Assembly: GCF_018141545.1 (NCBI RefSeq)
Contig: NZ_CP064356.1
Span: forward strand, 1 to 64,000
Direction of reading: 5' to 3'
Source: Miltoncostaea oceani
GTDB lineage: Bacteria > Actinomycetota > Thermoleophilia > Miltoncostaeales > Miltoncostaeaceae
DNA length: 64,000 nt
A program made the position numbers and the translations under genes. Shown in pieces: positions 1 through 13,325 of this stretch. The notes under the pieces are model-generated. The model ran no database searches. It had not been told where the DNA came from and worked only from the letters and a program-made list of their open reading frames with translations. Position 1 is the stretch's first letter. Every line of letters begins with the position of its first letter.

Positions 1-23
1 ACATTCCGGAGACCCACCCCGCG

Positions 24-1421
24 ATGCCCTCATCCCCCGCACCGAACCACGAGCGCGACTCCGTCTGGCAGGAGGTCCGCGAGCGCCTGCGCGCGACCCT
101 CAACAGCCAGACCTACAAGTTCGCCTTCTCGGGCGCGCGGCCGGTGATGCTCGCCGACGACCGGATCGTGCTCGCCGTCGAGACCGAGCTGCTGCGCCAG
201 TGGATCCGCCAGCGCTACCTGCCCCTGCTGCGCGACGCCCTCTTCGAGGTGCGCGGCGCGGACCTGGAGGTCGAGATCACCGTCGACCCCGCGGCGTCCG
301 ACGACGGCGGCGGGGCGGACGACCACGCCGGTGACGCGCGGGCGCCCTCGGTGCCCGTGTCGGTGATGCCGCCGCGGCGGGCCCACGGGCTGCAGCCGCG
401 CTTCACCTTCGAGGCCTTCGTCACCGGACCGTCGAACCGGTTCGCCCAGGCCGCCGCCCTCGCGGTCGCCGAGCAGCCGGCGCGCGCCTACAACCCCTTC
501 TTCATCTACGGGGGGGTCGGCCTCGGCAAGACCCACCTGCTGCACGCCATCGGCCACTTCGTCGCGGCGAACCACCCCGAGCTCTCGTTGACGTACGTCT
601 CGGTGGAGACCTTCACCAACGAGTTCATCAACGCGCTGCGCGACGGGGGCATCCGCTCGTTCAAGGACCGGTACCGCAGCACGGACATCCTCCTCATCGA
701 CGACATCCAGTCGCTCCAGGGGCGCGAGCAGACGCAGGAGGAGTTCTTCCACACGTTCAACGCGCTCCACGACAGCGGCAAGCAGATCGTCATCTCCTCC
801 GACCGCCCGCCGAAGGCGATCGCCACCCTCGAGGACCGGCTGCGCAGCCGCTTCGAGATGGGCCTGATCACCGACGTGCAGCCGCCCGACATCGAGACGC
901 GCATCGCCATCCTCCAGAAGCGCGTGCGCGCCGACCGCTACGAGATCCACGACCCCGAGGTGCTCCCGTTCATCGCGGGACGCGTCTCGACCAACGTCCG
1001 CGCCCTCGAGGGGGCCCTGACGCGGGTCGTCGCCCACGGGTCGATCTCGGGGCGGCGGATCACCGTCGAGTTGGCGAACGAGATCCTCGAGGACCTGTTC
1101 CCCGCCGGGGAGGGGACGCTGACGATCGAGCTGATCCAGAGCGAGGTGTGCCGCTTCTACGGGGTCAGCCTCGGCGACCTGAACAGCCACAAGCGGACCC
1201 GGCGGATCGTCCACCCGCGCCAGGTCGCCATGTACCTGAGCCGCGAGCTGACGGACACGTCGCTCCCCCAGATCGGCCGCGCCTTCGGGGGCCGCGACCA
1301 CACGACGGTGATGTACGCCGTCCAGAAGGTCGGGGCCCAGCTCAACTCGGAGGGGGAGGTCCTCACCGAGGTCCAGAACCTGACGGGCCGTCTGACGGGC
1401 CGTCGGCCCACCGCGTCGTGA
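24..1421 (+). CDS. dnaA: Chromosomal replication initiator protein DnaA
   Basis: DnaA binds DnaA boxes at the origin, forms an ATP-dependent filament, melts the duplex and recruits the helicase. The 465 aa product has the four-part family layout: an N-terminal interaction domain (about 1-90), a short Asp/Gly/Pro-rich linker (about 90-125), an AAA+ ATPase with Walker A GGVGLGKT near residues 162-169 and Walker B ILLIDDIQ, and a C-terminal DNA-binding domain with the signature GGRDHTTVMYAV near residue 422. The linker is short compared with streptomycete DnaA. The ATG at 24 has a GGAG 12 bases upstream. The gene heads the dnaA-dnaN-recF-dciA-gyrB-gyrA block typical of actinobacteria. Only 23 bases of its upstream region are in the window, so its promoter cannot be judged. 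Confidence 0.97.
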   Translation: MPSSPAPNHERDSVWQEVRERLRATLNSQTYKFAFSGARPVMLADDRIVLAVETELLRQWIRQRYLPLLRDALFEVRGADLEVEITVDPAASDDGGGADDHAGDARAPSVPVSVMPPRRAHGLQPRFTFEAFVTGPSNRFAQAAALAVAEQPARAYNPFFIYGGVGLGKTHLLHAIGHFVAANHPELSLTYVSVETFTNEFINALRDGGIRSFKDRYRSTDILLIDDIQSLQGREQTQEEFFHTFNALHDSGKQIVISSDRPPKAIATLEDRLRSRFEMGLITDVQPPDIETRIAILQKRVRADRYEIHDPEVLPFIAGRVSTNVRALEGALTRVVAHGSISGRRITVELANEILEDLFPAGEGTLTIELIQSEVCRFYGVSLGDLNSHKRTRRIVHPRQVAMYLSRELTDTSLPQIGRAFGGRDHTTVMYAVQKVGAQLNSEGEVLTEVQNLTGRLTGRRPTAS

Positions 1422-1471
1422 CGGTGGAGGGACGGGGGGACACCGTGTCACGCCCCTCCCCACGTCCCACC

Positions 1472-1497
1472 GCGGGACGCCCGGCGGCGGGACGCCC
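1472..1497. repeat. 11-base tandem direct repeat in the dnaA-dnaN gap
   Basis: GCGGGACGCCC occurs at 1472-1482 and again at 1487-1497 with a 15-base period. The second copy abuts the partial DnaA-box match at 1498-1506. It could be an iteron-like origin element, or simply chance in GC-rich DNA. Confidence 0.4.
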
Positions 1498-1697
1498 TGT
1501 GGAGCGCTGGGGAGGGATCCGGGGTCGCGGTGTCGTCGCCCCACGGGCCGGCGCACAGGCGGAAGGTGCCCGTGTGCAGGCGATCCTCCGTGACCCCACC
1601 GTTCGCACAGGACCTACGGTTGTGACCTCGATGAAACCCCTTTCTCTCTTCTCTCAGTCAAAGGCCGTCCTCCCGTCGTGGACAGCGGCACGGGGTC

Positions 1698-1715
1698 CGG
1701 GAGCAACGGCTCCCG
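1698..1715. promoter_or_regulatory. Inverted repeat upstream of the dnaN -10
   Basis: CGGGAGC (1698-1704) and GCTCCCG (1709-1715) form a perfect 7-base inverted repeat around a 4-base loop, ending 8 bases before the TAGGGT -10 hexamer of dnaN. It covers the place where a -35 element would be. If the dnaN mRNA is leaderless this DNA is not transcribed from that promoter, so an operator is likelier than an RNA hairpin. Confidence 0.4.
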
Positions 1716-1723
1716 CCGACCGC

Positions 1724-1735
1724 TAGGGTCCCGGC
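1724..1735 (+). promoter_or_regulatory. Leaderless-type promoter of dnaN
   Basis: TAGGGT at 1724-1729 matches the TANNNT -10 pattern and is followed by 6 bases and the GTG start at 1736. There is no Shine-Dalgarno sequence, so transcription probably begins at the start codon itself. Confidence 0.55.
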
Positions 1736-2836
1736 GTGCGCCTCGTCTCGCCCAAGGATGAGCTCGCCGGCAAGCTCGCCGTCGCCGGCCGCGCCGCCTC
1801 CGCCAAGAGCACCATCCAGATCCTCTCCCACGTCCTGCTGAGGGCGGAGGAGGGTCGCTGCGAGCTGGCGGCGACGGACATGGAGCTGTCGCTGCGGGTG
1901 CCGCTGGAGGCGACCGTCGAGCAGCCCGGCGCCGTCGTGCTGCCGCGCCTGGCCGGCGACATCGTCCGGACCATGGCGGACGGCCCGATCACGTTGGAGC
2001 ACCGGGCCAACGAGGGCGTCGTGTCCCTCTCCGGCGGCGGCTCGTCGTTCACGTTGAACTGCCTCCAGGCAAGCGACTTCCCGGAGCTGCCGCCCGACGA
2101 CGGCGCCGGGCTGCGGGTGCCCGCCGAGCCGCTCGTCGAGGCGATCGACCGGGTGGCGCGCGCCGCCTCCCGCGACGAGACCCGCCCCGTCCTCACCGGC
2201 GTGCTGGTGCGCCTCGGCCCCGACGGCATCACGATGGTGGCCACCGACTCCTACCGCCTCGCGGTGCGGCAGACGCCCCTCGAGGCGCCGCCCTCCGACG
2301 TGAGCGAGGCGATCGTCCCGGCCCGCGCCCTCACCGAGGTCTCGCGCCTGGTCGGCGTCATGAAGGCCGACGCCGTCGAGATCGTCCTCGGCGAGTCGCA
2401 GGCCCTCTTCCGCATCGGGGAGATGCGCCTCACGAGCCGCGTCATCGAGGGCCAGTTCCCCGACCACCGCCAGCTGGTGCCCGACGCCTTCGAGCACGAC
2501 GTCGCCTTCGACCGCGGCGAGCTGCTCGGCGTGCTCACCCGCATCGGCGTCCTCGCGCAGCGCAGCACCCCGGTGCGGCTGTCCTTCGAGCCGGGGTCGG
2601 TGACGATCTCGGCGTCCAGCGACCAGGTCGGCGAGGGCCGCGAGTCGCTCCCCGTGACGTTCTCCGGCGAGAGCCTCGAGATGGGCTTCAACGTGGAGTT
2701 CCTCCGCGCCGGCGTGGAGAGCATCCCCGGCGACGAGGTCCGCCTCGGACTGATCAGCCCGCTCCGGCCCGGGCTGCTCCGTGGCGCGGCGGACGACTAC
2801 CGCTACCTCCTCATGCCGATCCGGCTCAACGCCTGA
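1736..2836 (+). CDS. dnaN: DNA polymerase III beta subunit (sliding clamp)
   Basis: The beta clamp is a ring-shaped homodimer that tethers the replicative polymerase to DNA and recruits repair partners. The 366 aa length and three-fold repeated clamp architecture fit the family. The N terminus starts directly with the first clamp domain (RLVSPKDELAG), and the last residues YRYLLMPIRLN match the conserved clamp C-terminal motif (typically Y-v-MPmrl). The start is GTG at 1736 with a -10 hexamer 6 bases upstream. The recF reading frame begins before this gene ends. Confidence 0.96.
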   Translation: MRLVSPKDELAGKLAVAGRAASAKSTIQILSHVLLRAEEGRCELAATDMELSLRVPLEATVEQPGAVVLPRLAGDIVRTMADGPITLEHRANEGVVSLSGGGSSFTLNCLQASDFPELPPDDGAGLRVPAEPLVEAIDRVARAASRDETRPVLTGVLVRLGPDGITMVATDSYRLAVRQTPLEAPPSDVSEAIVPARALTEVSRLVGVMKADAVEIVLGESQALFRIGEMRLTSRVIEGQFPDHRQLVPDAFEHDVAFDRGELLGVLTRIGVLAQRSTPVRLSFEPGSVTISASSDQVGEGRESLPVTFSGESLEMGFNVEFLRAGVESIPGDEVRLGLISPLRPGLLRGAADDYRYLLMPIRLNA

Positions 2837-3962
2837 TCCCACCCGCGGGGGCGGCGCCGACTGGTCGGCGCGGCGCCTCGAGGTCCGCGACGTCCGCTGC
2901 TGGGACCGGGCGGCCCTCGACCTGCCCTCCGGGCTGGTGGTGATCGTCGGCCCGAACGGGGCCGGGAAGACCTCCCTGGTGGAGGCCGTCGTGCTCGGCT
3001 GCGTCGGCGTGTCGCCGCGGACCGCGCGGGAGGCGGAGATCGTCCGCCGCGGCGCGGAGGCCCTGCACGTCACCCTCGACCTCGACGGGCCCACGGGACC
3101 CCATCGCCGCGAGATCGGCTTCGCCGCGGGGCGGGGCCGGCGCCTGCGCCTGGACGGGGCGCCGGTGCGCTCCCTCGGCGGCTGGCGCGCCCGCGCCGTC
3201 CTCGTGTTCCTCCCCGACGAGCTCCGCGCGGTGAAGGGTCCCCCCGCCGCACGCCGCCGGGCGCTCGACCGGGTCCTCGAGGCCTCCTCCCCCGGCTTCG
3301 CGGACGACCTCGCCGGCTACCAGCACGCCCTCGCCCAGCGGAACGCCCTGCTGCGGCGGGTGCGGGCCGGGCAGGCGGGGGAGGAGACGCTGCCGGCGTG
3401 GGAGGCGCCGATGGCCGAGACGGGCGCCCGCGTCGCGGCCGTCCGCCGCGCCGGCGCCGCGGCCCTCGCCGGCCCCTTCGCGGAGTGGCTCTCCGCCCTC
3501 GGCGGGGGCGCCGGCGGGACGCTGCGGCTCGAGACGTCCCCCGCGGGCCTCGGCGAGGTCCCCGACGACGGCCTCCGCGACGCCCTCGCCCGCACCTGGG
3601 AGGAGCGCCGGCCGCGGGAGATCGCCGCCGCGCAGACCCTGTCCGGCCCCCACCGCGACGACCTGTGGATCGGGGCGGGCGCCGCCGACCTGCGCAGGGA
3701 GGGGAGCCAGGGGGAGCAGCGCACCGCGGCCCTCGCGCTGCTGCTCGCGGCCCGCGACCACCTGCGGGCGCGGTCGGCACGGCCGATCCTGCTGCTCGAC
3801 GACGTCCTCAGCGAGCTCGACCCCGTCCGGCGCCGCCTGCTGCTCGAGGCCGTCCGCGACGGGGGTCAGACCCTGGTCACGACGGCCGACCCGAACGCCG
3901 CGGACGCGCTCGCGGAGCCGCCCGACGCGCTGGTGCGGGTCGAGGGCGGGACCCTCGCGTGA
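2781..3962 (+). CDS. recF: DNA replication and repair protein RecF
   Basis: RecF is an ABC/SMC-like ATPase that loads RecA at gapped DNA with RecO and RecR. Visible motifs are Walker A GPNGAGKTS, the LSGPHRDDL signature region and Walker B ILLLDDVLSELD, in family order. The recognisable protein begins near nucleotide 2868 (ARRLEVRDV), giving about 365 aa, but no ATG, GTG or TTG lies in frame between there and GTG 2781. The only canonical start therefore overlaps the dnaN end by 56 bases and adds about 28 low-complexity residues. The stop TGA overlaps the GTG of the next gene (GTGA). Confidence 0.93.
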   Translation: MARRTTTATSSCRSGSTPDPTRGGGADWSARRLEVRDVRCWDRAALDLPSGLVVIVGPNGAGKTSLVEAVVLGCVGVSPRTAREAEIVRRGAEALHVTLDLDGPTGPHRREIGFAAGRGRRLRLDGAPVRSLGGWRARAVLVFLPDELRAVKGPPAARRRALDRVLEASSPGFADDLAGYQHALAQRNALLRRVRAGQAGEETLPAWEAPMAETGARVAAVRRAGAAALAGPFAEWLSALGGGAGGTLRLETSPAGLGEVPDDGLRDALARTWEERRPREIAAAQTLSGPHRDDLWIGAGAADLRREGSQGEQRTAALALLLAARDHLRARSARPILLLDDVLSELDPVRRRLLLEAVRDGGQTLVTTADPNAADALAEPPDALVRVEGGTLA

Positions 3963-4471
3963 GCGGCCGGCACCCGCGCCGCCACCGCCACCGTCGCGAC
4001 CCCCTCCCGGCGGCGGACGTCCTCCGGCGCTTCCGCCGGTCCTCGGGCGCACCGGCCGCGGGTCCCACCGGCGCCGCCGCGGTCGCCTGGCCCCAGGTGG
4101 TCGGCGCGGTCGCCGCGGCCCACAGCGCGCCGGTGCGCCGCACCCGTGCGGGGGTGCTCACCGTCGCGTGCTCCAGCGCGGCGTGGGCCCACGAGCTGTC
4201 GATGCGCCGCGAGGAGCTCACCCTCCGTCTGACGGAGGTCTGCCCCGAGGCGGACGTCGTGGGGTTGCGCTTCTCGGTCGCCGACCACGTGCCCGCGGCG
4301 GCCGGTCCGTCCCCGCCCCCGCCCCCGGCCCCGCCGCCCGTGCCGGGGCCGGAGGACCGCGCCGAGGCCGCCCGGGCGACCGCCGGCGTGGAGGACCCGG
4401 CGGTGCGTGCGCTCATCGCGCGGGCCGCCGCGGCGTCCGCCGCCCGCCACAGGCGCTCTCCTGACACGTGA
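3959..4471 (+). CDS. dciA: DciA-like DUF721 protein (putative helicase loader)
   Basis: DciA-type proteins help load the replicative helicase DnaB in bacteria without DnaC. The 170 aa product has a basic, Arg/His-rich N terminus and the DUF721 core near residues 42-100: W-P-Q-V-V-G, then AAAHSAPVRR, a G-V-L-T-V strand and a WAHELSMR helix. The tail is rich in Pro and Ala. GTG 3959 overlaps the recF stop by 4 bases, so translation is probably coupled. The position between recF and gyrB matches the DUF721 gene of mycobacteria and streptomycetes, which supports the call. Confidence 0.87.
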   Translation: MSGRHPRRHRHRRDPLPAADVLRRFRRSSGAPAAGPTGAAAVAWPQVVGAVAAAHSAPVRRTRAGVLTVACSSAAWAHELSMRREELTLRLTEVCPEADVVGLRFSVADHVPAAAGPSPPPPPAPPPVPGPEDRAEAARATAGVEDPAVRALIARAAAASAARHRRSPDT

Positions 4472-4521
4472 TTTACCTGCAAATAGGGCACAAAACGCAG
4501 GCTTCCGACCTCGGGTGGTGC

Positions 4522-6972
<2,451 letters not shown>

Positions 6973-6981
6973 GGACTGAGC

Positions 6982-9507
<2,526 letters not shown>

Positions 9508-11478
9508 GTGGCGGAGGGGCCGCCCCCGCCCGCCCCCCGGCGCGGCCCGGGCGACCCCGGCCGCGGCCCCGAGTGGCGGGTGGAGGGCGCCCCGCCGCCG
9601 AAGGAGCCCGCCGCCGCCGGTCGTATGCCGCGGATGCCCGGCGGCCCCCGGTTCTGGTGGATCCTGCTGGCGCTGCTGGCGGTCAACTGGTTCGTGGTGT
9701 CGCTCATCCCCGACCGGGAGGAGCGCCTCGCGGTGCCGTACACCGTGTTCCGGGAGCAGGTGATCGCCGGCAACGTCGCGGAGGTCACCTCGAAGGGCGA
9801 CACCATCCAGGGCGAGTTCCGGAAGGCCGTCACGTACCCGTCGGGCTCCGACTCCTCGGACACGACGTTCGGGACGGAGCGCCCGGCGTTCGGCGACGAC
9901 GAGCTGCTGCCGCTGATGATCGAGAAGGGCGTCGAGGTCAACGCAACGCCGGTCGACGAGGGCCGCTCCCTCCTCACGACCCTCCTGTTCTCGTTCGGCC
10001 CCGTGATCCTGCTGGTGCTGCTCTTCGTGTTCCTGATGCGCCGCGCCGCCGGCGGCGCGGGGGGCGCGTTGACGGGCCTCGGCAAGTCCAAGGCGAAGCG
10101 CTACGACGCGTCGGCGCAGCGGGTGACGTTCGCCGACGTCGCGGGGATCGACGAGGCCGAGGAGGAGCTCGTCGAGATCGTCGACTTCCTGAAGAACCCC
10201 GACCGCTACCGCCGCCTCGGCGGCCAGATCCCGCGGGGCGTCCTCCTGTCCGGTCCCCCCGGGACGGGCAAGACGCTCCTCGCCCGCGCCGTCGCCGGCG
10301 AGGCCGACGTGCCGTTCTTCTCGCTGTCGGCGTCGGAGTTCGTGGAGATGATCGTCGGCGTGGGCGCCAGCCGCGTCCGCGACCTGTTCGCGCAGGCGAA
10401 GGCGACCGCCCCCGCGATCATCTTCATCGACGAGCTCGACGCCATCGGCCGGGCCCGCGGCGGCTCGGCGTCCCTCGGCGGCAACGACGAGCGCGAGCAG
10501 ACGCTCAACCAGATCCTCACCGAGATGGACGGCTTCAGCGGCGGGGAGGGCGTCATCGTGCTCGCCGCGACCAACCGGCCGGAGATCCTCGACGCCGCCC
10601 TCCTGCGGCCCGGCCGGTTCGACCGGCGCGTGGCGGTCAACCCGCCCGACCGCGACGGCCGCGCCGCCATCCTCGAGGTCCACCTCCGCGGCGTCCCCGT
10701 CGCCGACGACGTCAGCGTCGAGGGGCTCGCCCAGGCCACCCCCGGCATGGTGGGCGCCGACCTGCGCAACCTCATCAACGAGGCCGCCCTGATGGCGGCC
10801 CGCCGCAACCACGAGCGCGTCGAGCCGGCCGACTTCACCGACGCCCTCGAGAAGATCGTCCTCGGCGCGGAGCGCCGCATCATGCTGTCGCCCGCCGAGC
10901 GGGAGCGGACCGCGTACCACGAGAGCGGCCACGCCCTCCTCGGGATGCTCCAGCCGGGCGCCGACCCGGTGCGCAAGATCTCGATCGTCCCCCGTGGCCG
11001 GGCGCTCGGCGTGACGTTCCAGGCCCCCGATGCCGACCGCTACGGCTACGGGGTGTCCTACCTGCGGGGCCGCATCATCGGCGCGCTCGGCGGCCGGGCC
11101 GCGGAGGAGGTCGTCTACGGCGACATCACCACCGGCGCCGAGTCGGACCTCGAGCAGGTCACCGCCATCGCCCGCCGTATGGTGGGACGCTGGGGCATGT
11201 CCGAGGCCATCGGCCCCGTGTCCGTCCTGGCGGGACCCGCCGACGAGCCGCTGCTGTTCCCCGGCCAGGGGGGCGCGCCGTCACCCCGCACCCAGGAGCT
11301 GCTCGACACGGAGGTCCGGCGGATCATCGAGGAGTGCTACGTCGAGGCCGTCCGGGTCCTCCAGGCCAACCGCGAGAAGCTGACGGCCCTCGCGACGGCG
11401 CTGCTCGACCGGGAGACCCTCGACGAGGCCGACGCCTACCGGGTGGCCGGCGTCACGCGGGAGCGCGCGAGCGTCTGA
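9508..11478 (+). CDS. ftsH: ATP-dependent zinc metalloprotease FtsH
   Basis: FtsH is a membrane-anchored AAA+ protease that degrades misassembled membrane proteins and some regulators. The 656 aa protein has a Pro-rich cytosolic start (1-45), TM1 (about 48-70), an external FtsH domain, TM2 (about 155-177), an AAA+ module with GPPGTGKT (Lys255) and [11 protein letters not shown], and an M41 peptidase domain with HESGH (His471, Glu472, His475) and the third zinc ligand Asp547. GTG 9508 follows the gyrA stop with no spacer and no separate ribosome binding site, so translation is probably coupled to gyrA. That neighbourhood is unusual for ftsH. Confidence 0.95.
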   Translation: MAEGPPPPAPRRGPGDPGRGPEWRVEGAPPPKEPAAAGRMPRMPGGPRFWWILLALLAVNWFVVSLIPDREERLAVPYTVFREQVIAGNVAEVTSKGDTIQGEFRKAVTYPSGSDSSDTTFGTERPAFGDDELLPLMIEKGVEVNATPVDEGRSLLTTLLFSFGPVILLVLLFVFLMRRAAGGAGGALTGLGKSKAKRYDASAQRVTFADVAGIDEAEEELVEIVDFLKNPDRYRRLGGQIPRGVLLSGPPGTGKTLLARAVAGEADVPFFSLSASEFVEMIVGVGASRVRDLFAQAKATAPAIIFIDELDAIGRARGGSASLGGNDEREQTLNQILTEMDGFSGGEGVIVLAATNRPEILDAALLRPGRFDRRVAVNPPDRDGRAAILEVHLRGVPVADDVSVEGLAQATPGMVGADLRNLINEAALMAARRNHERVEPADFTDALEKIVLGAERRIMLSPAERERTAYHESGHALLGMLQPGADPVRKISIVPRGRALGVTFQAPDADRYGYGVSYLRGRIIGALGGRAAEEVVYGDITTGAESDLEQVTAIARRMVGRWGMSEAIGPVSVLAGPADEPLLFPGQGGAPSPRTQELLDTEVRRIIEECYVEAVRVLQANREKLTALATALLDRETLDEADAYRVAGVTRERASV

Positions 11479-11499
11479 GCGTCGGGCGCGGCGGTGGGG

Positions 11500-12495
11500 C
11501 TAGGAGGCCTTCCGCCGCTTGGCGGGGGCCTTCTTCTTCGGGGCCGCGGCGTCCTCCTTCGCGTCCTCCCCGCCGCCCTCCACCTTGCGCAGGCGGCCCT
11601 GCTCGATGTCGAGCTGGTCGTCGTCCTTCGCGGCCGCCTTCGCGCGCGACCGCGCGGCGGGCTTCCGCGCGGCGGGCTTCCCGGCCGCCTCCTCGTCCTC
11701 ACCCTCGTCCGCGCCGCCGCCACCGGCGGCCGCGAGGCTCGCCTTCAGCGCCGCCATCAGGTCGATGACGGGGGCGGGCGACTCGGCCTCCTCGGGCGCG
11801 GCGATCTCGGTGCCGGCGGCCTTCGCCTCCAGGAACTCCAGCAGCGCCGCGCGGGTCTGGTTGGGGTACTCCTCCGGTGCGAACGGCTTGGAGAGGCCAT
11901 CGACGAGCTGCCGGGCCATCGTCAGCTCGGCGTCAGAGACCTCGACGTCCCCGAGCCGCTCCACGATCTCGTCCTTGTCGCGCATCCGGATGTCCTCCGG
12001 GTAGTACAGCGTCTCGAGGGTGAGCATCCCGTCCATCGGCCGCAGCAGCACCAGGTGCTCCTTCGTGCTCAGCACGAACCGGCCGACCGCCGCGCGCCCC
12101 GACTCCTCCATCGCCCGCGCCAGCAGCTTGTAGGGGCGCTCCGCGCGCTCCTGGGGGTCGAGCCAGTAGGCGCGCTCGAAGTAGACCGGGTCGACCTCGG
12201 GCATCTCCACGAACTGCAGGATCTGGATGGTCTTCTCCTGCCGGGCGGCGAACCGCTCCAGCTCGGAGTCCTCCACCGGCAGGTACCGGCCCTTCGCGAC
12301 CTCCCACCCCTTCACCGTCTCGTCGGGGGTGACCTCGACGTCGCGCTGCGGGTCCCACCGCTTCTGGCGGACCGGCTGGCCCGTCTCGCGGGACAGCGTC
12401 CGGAAGGAGACGTCGCTGCGCTGCTGGGCGAGCCCCACGGAGACGGGGATCGTCACCAGGCCGAAGGAGATGAATCCGTTCCAGATCGCGCGCAC
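11500..12495 (-). CDS. ku: Ku protein, non-homologous end joining
   Basis: Bacterial Ku is a homodimeric ring that binds DNA double-strand ends and recruits ligase LigD. The 331 aa product opens with the family start RAIWNGFISFGLVTIPV and covers the Ku core to about residue 240. It ends in a long Lys/Ala-rich tail with acidic patches, as in Ku proteins whose tail modulates DNA binding. GTG 12495 has a purine-rich GGAAGGGA about 6 bases upstream. It is last in an operon with nfeD and slipin. No ligD lies in the window. Confidence 0.95.
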   Translation of the reverse strand: MRAIWNGFISFGLVTIPVSVGLAQQRSDVSFRTLSRETGQPVRQKRWDPQRDVEVTPDETVKGWEVAKGRYLPVEDSELERFAARQEKTIQILQFVEMPEVDPVYFERAYWLDPQERAERPYKLLARAMEESGRAAVGRFVLSTKEHLVLLRPMDGMLTLETLYYPEDIRMRDKDEIVERLGDVEVSDAELTMARQLVDGLSKPFAPEEYPNQTRAALLEFLEAKAAGTEIAAPEEAESPAPVIDLMAALKASLAAAGGGGADEGEDEEAAGKPAARKPAARSRAKAAAKDDDQLDIEQGRLRKVEGGGEDAKEDAAAPKKKAPAKRRKAS

Positions 12496-12524
12496 GTCAG
12501 GTCCCTTCCCGGGTCGGTGTCGCC

Positions 12525-13319
12525 CTAGTCCACCACCGGTCCGGCGCCGTTGCCAACGTTGTTGCGCTTCGCGCTCGCGGTGAGGGCCTCCAGCATCTCC
12601 ACGGGGAACGGCAGGATCAGCGTCGTGGTGCGCTCGTTCGTGCCGATCTCGTTCATGGTCTGCAGGTAGCGCAGCTGCAGCGCGCCCGGCTCGCTGGCGA
12701 TGACCGCGGCGGCCTGGGAGAGCTTCTCGGAGGCCTGGTACTCACCGTCGGCGGCGATCACCTTGGCGCGCCGCTCCCGCTCGGCCTCGGCCTGGCGGGC
12801 GATCGCGCGCTGCATCGACTGGGGCAGCTCGACGTCCTTGACCTCGACGACCGAGACCTTCACGCCCCACGGGTGGGTCTGCTCGTCGATGATCGCCTGC
12901 AGGCGCTCGTTGATCTGGTCGCGCTCCGAGAGGAGCTGGTCGAGGTCGACCTGGCCGAGCACGCTCCGCAGGGTGGTCTGGGCGATCTGGGACGTCGCCA
13001 CCAGGTAGTTCTCGACCTGGACGATCGCCTTCGACGGGTCCACCACCCGGAAGTAGGCGACGGCGTTCACCTTCACGGTGACGTTGTCCTTCGTGATGAC
13101 CTCCTGCGGCGGGACGTTCAGCGTGATCGTCCGCAGGTCGACCTTCACGGCCTTGTCGATGAAGGGGATCAGGATGAAGAGGCCGGGCCCCTTGATGCCG
13201 ATCAGGCGGCCGAGCCGGAAGACGACGCCGCGCTCGTACTCCCGCGCCACCTTCACGGCGGAGAAGAGGAACAGCAGGCCGATGATCAACAGGACGATCA
13301 CCGCATAGGCAGCGGCCAT
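12525..13319 (-). CDS. Slipin/stomatin-like SPFH-domain membrane protein
   Basis: SPFH proteins form large ring oligomers in membranes and often pair with NfeD proteases. The 264 aa product has one N-terminal TM helix (about 5-23), then the SPFH domain ([41 protein letters not shown]) and a helical region rich in Ala, Glu and Arg (about 165-225) that would form the oligomerising coiled coil. The start ATG 13319 lies 6 bases after the nfeD stop. The nfeD-slipin pairing is classic for this family. Confidence 0.9.
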   Translation of the reverse strand: MAAAYAVIVLLIIGLLFLFSAVKVAREYERGVVFRLGRLIGIKGPGLFILIPFIDKAVKVDLRTITLNVPPQEVITKDNVTVKVNAVAYFRVVDPSKAIVQVENYLVATSQIAQTTLRSVLGQVDLDQLLSERDQINERLQAIIDEQTHPWGVKVSVVEVKDVELPQSMQRAIARQAEAERERRAKVIAADGEYQASEKLSQAAAVIASEPGALQLRYLQTMNEIGTNERTTTLILPFPVEMLEALTASAKRNNVGNGAGPVVD

Positions 13320-13325
13320 GTCGGT

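Larger units (their letters stand above)
1422..1735. other. dnaA-dnaN intergenic region, candidate oriC
   Basis: This 314-base gap lies where oriC sits in many actinobacteria. I see no perfect DnaA box (TTGTCCACA or TTATCCACA) on either strand. The best matches are CGTGGACAG at 1677-1685 (7 of 9 to the reverse box TGTGGACAA) and TGTGGAGCG at 1498-1506 (6 of 9). A stretch at about 1618-1663 is clearly richer in A and T than its surroundings. An 11-base direct repeat lies at 1472-1497. Few boxes and none perfect make this a weak origin. The true origin could lie upstream of dnaA, outside the window. Confidence 0.4.

Noticed and set aside
1658-3094. Minus-strand open frame opposite dnaN and early recF
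   Set aside because: Repetitive Ala/Asp/Gly/Arg composition and no family motif; the plus strand codes for known genes here.
4470-4520. Possible riboswitch or attenuator in the AT-richer stretch before gyrB
   Set aside because: It lies upstream of the likely -10 (TAAACT), so it would not be transcribed with gyrB, and I see no stable conserved fold.
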